A stretch of DNA of 64,000 nt, from positions 2,345,527-2,409,526 of the forward strand of contig NZ_KB913017.1 of NCBI RefSeq assembly GCF_000383975.1. Reading direction: 5' to 3'. Positions 63,098 through 64,000 of the stretch are shown piece after piece; the first letter of the stretch is position 1, and the number at the start of each line of letters is the position of its first letter. The translations under genes and the position numbers were made by a program. Under the pieces are notes generated by a model. That model was not told the DNA's origin. It made no database searches and saw nothing but the letters and a program-made list of their open reading frames with translations. This DNA is from Natronorubrum tibetense GA33 (GTDB lineage Archaea; Halobacteriota; Halobacteria; Halobacteriales; Natrialbaceae).

Positions 63098-64000
63098 ATG
63101 GTCGATCCGACCAACAGACGTGCGTTCCTGGGGGGTAGCGGACTGGCAATCGTCGGTCTCAGCGGCTGCCTCGGCAGGTACAGTACCGAATCGGAGACGG
63201 ATAGCTCGAACACCGAACCCGCCGACGGTGAAAATCATGATCGAACGCTCCAGTGGGGCAGACAGGGGGGCGAGCACGCGATGCAGGACTGTCCTGGGGA
63301 ACGAGGATACTGGAAGTGGGTACTCACGCCGGGTGGCCCGACCGCGATCGAAGCCGGTGCGGTGCTCACCGTCGAATTCGAGGATGGGGGCAGCGAAACG
63401 GTGGACGGATACTTCCCCGGGGGAGGGCAAGGAGCCGTTCACTTTGACGTTTTCAGGGACGATGGCGGAACCGTCGAGAGCGCGACCGTCGCGTTCAGTG
63501 GGGGTGGCAACAATGCCCTTCTGACGATCAGTGAAGGCTACTGCGTCGAAGGTCCAGAAGACCCAGAGGATCCGGAGGACCCCGAAGACCCAGAAGAACC
63601 GGAGGATCCCGAAGACCCAGAAGAACCGGAGGACCCCGAAGACCCGGAAGATCCCGAAGACCCAGAAGACCCGGAGGATCCCGAAGACCCGGAAGATCCC
63701 GAAGACCCCGAAGAACCGGAGGATCCCGAAGACCCAGAAGACCCGGGGGATCCCGAAGACCCAGAAGACCCGGAGGATCCCGAAGACCCCGAGGATCCAG
63801 AAGATCCGGAGGATCCCGAAGACCCAGAAGACCCGGGGGATCCCGAAGACCCAGAAGACCCGGAGGATCCCGAAGACCCAGAAGACCCGGAGGATCCCGA
63901 AGACCCAGAAGACCCGGAGGATCCCGAAGACCCCGAGGATCCAGAAGATCCGGACGAACCCACGAAGAAAGAACAAAAGAAGAAAGAAGCGAAGAAGAAC
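63098..64000 (+). CDS. Tat lipoprotein with a long Pro-Glu-Asp repeat domain (partial)
   Basis: 301 residues are inside the window and the frame is open at its end. NRRAFLGGSGLAIVGLSGC gives a Tat signal with lipobox Cys24. Residues 25-150 form a small domain with a Cys pair (CPGE near 69 and CVEG near 150). Residues 153-284 are 44 uninterrupted tripeptides, mostly PED with three PEE and two PGD, then PDEPTKKEQKKKEAKKN to the edge. The acidic repeat followed by a Lys-rich part is unusual for a haloarchaeal surface protein. It probably spans the S-layer. Confidence 0.85.
   Translation, partial: MVDPTNRRAFLGGSGLAIVGLSGCLGRYSTESETDSSNTEPADGENHDRTLQWGRQGGEHAMQDCPGERGYWKWVLTPGGPTAIEAGAVLTVEFEDGGSETVDGYFPGGGQGAVHFDVFRDDGGTVESATVAFSGGGNNALLTISEGYCVEGPEDPEDPEDPEDPEEPEDPEDPEEPEDPEDPEDPEDPEDPEDPEDPEDPEDPEEPEDPEDPEDPGDPEDPEDPEDPEDPEDPEDPEDPEDPEDPGDPEDPEDPEDPEDPEDPEDPEDPEDPEDPEDPEDPEDPDEPTKKEQKKKEAKKN
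63554..63949. repeat. Coding tandem repeat, 9-base unit within a 27-base period
   Basis: 396 bases made of 44 nine-base units coding Pro-Glu-Asp or close variants. The units are grouped by codon choice in threes (CCGGAGGAT, CCCGAAGAC, CCAGAAGAC), giving a 27-base higher-order period with GGATCC at regular intervals. Such arrays change length by slippage. Both antisense frames also lack stops here, but only the plus frame has a signal peptide and a start. Confidence 0.9.

Noticed and set aside
63005-63976. Long minus-strand open frames opposite the Pro-Glu-Asp repeat (Gly-Ser-Ser or Phe-Trp-Val repeats)
   Set aside because: Their repetitiveness is the antisense image of the plus-strand array. 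The plus frame has a start, Tat signal, lipobox and normal codon use; the antisense frames have none.

Overview
This is a high-GC window from a haloarchaeon (class Halobacteria). The evidence is acidic, Asp/Glu-rich proteins throughout, many Tat-type lipoproteins (twin arginine followed by a lipobox Cys), archaeal TATA boxes about 25-30 bases before start codons, and several haloarchaeal families (DUF7344, DUF7351, DUF6149, DUF2270, DUF5815, HalOD1, the FolC-FolP fusion). Assignment below class is not safe from sequence alone. There is no rRNA, tRNA or CRISPR array that I can support.

Layout. 0.1-7.6 kb: a biotin-dependent carboxylase set on separate polypeptides (biotin carboxylase, the two KipA/KipI-type halves, a minimal biotin carrier) next to a three-gene molybdenum hydroxylase operon (2Fe-2S, Mo and FAD subunits). 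A 10-base motif is shared by the promoter regions of the two. 7.9-21.5 kb: mostly housekeeping and membrane genes, including an RND/MMPL exporter, valS with a long leader, an acetoacetate-decarboxylase-like protein, pdxS and thrB. 21.9-30 kb: a chemotaxis transducer with a very long acidic tail, divergent from three tandem paralogous Tat lipoprotein substrate-binding proteins. No permease or ATPase gene accompanies them, which fits binding-protein-mediated chemoreception (BasB/BasT type) better than import. 30-34.8 kb: polysaccharide deacetylase, an FAD oxidoreductase and small haloarchaeal proteins.

35.1-40.3 kb is a mobile island. Two related but diverged IS5-like elements in inverted orientation enclose a DHA2-type MFS exporter and a GAP-family membrane protein. 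The pair is bounded by an exact 9-base direct repeat, CTTTTAGTG, as for a composite transposon that moved as one unit. The left transposase is killed by one TGG-to-TGA change. Two pieces of a DUF1254/DUF1214 gene lie at the inner sides of the IS copies, which suggests inside-out transposition from a circular molecule. The island landed in the promoter of a 56-residue membrane protein gene.

40.5-64 kb: a HalOD1-like ORF and a possible TnpB relic, a zinc-ribbon-type ArsR regulator, two ABC-2 type transporter pairs, two adjacent hybrid sensor kinases whose receiver domains carry Glu in place of the phosphorylated Asp, carB behind a strong palindrome, the folC-folP fusion, an aldo/keto reductase, and at the right edge a lipoprotein with 44 consecutive Pro-Glu-Asp-type tripeptides that runs out of the window.
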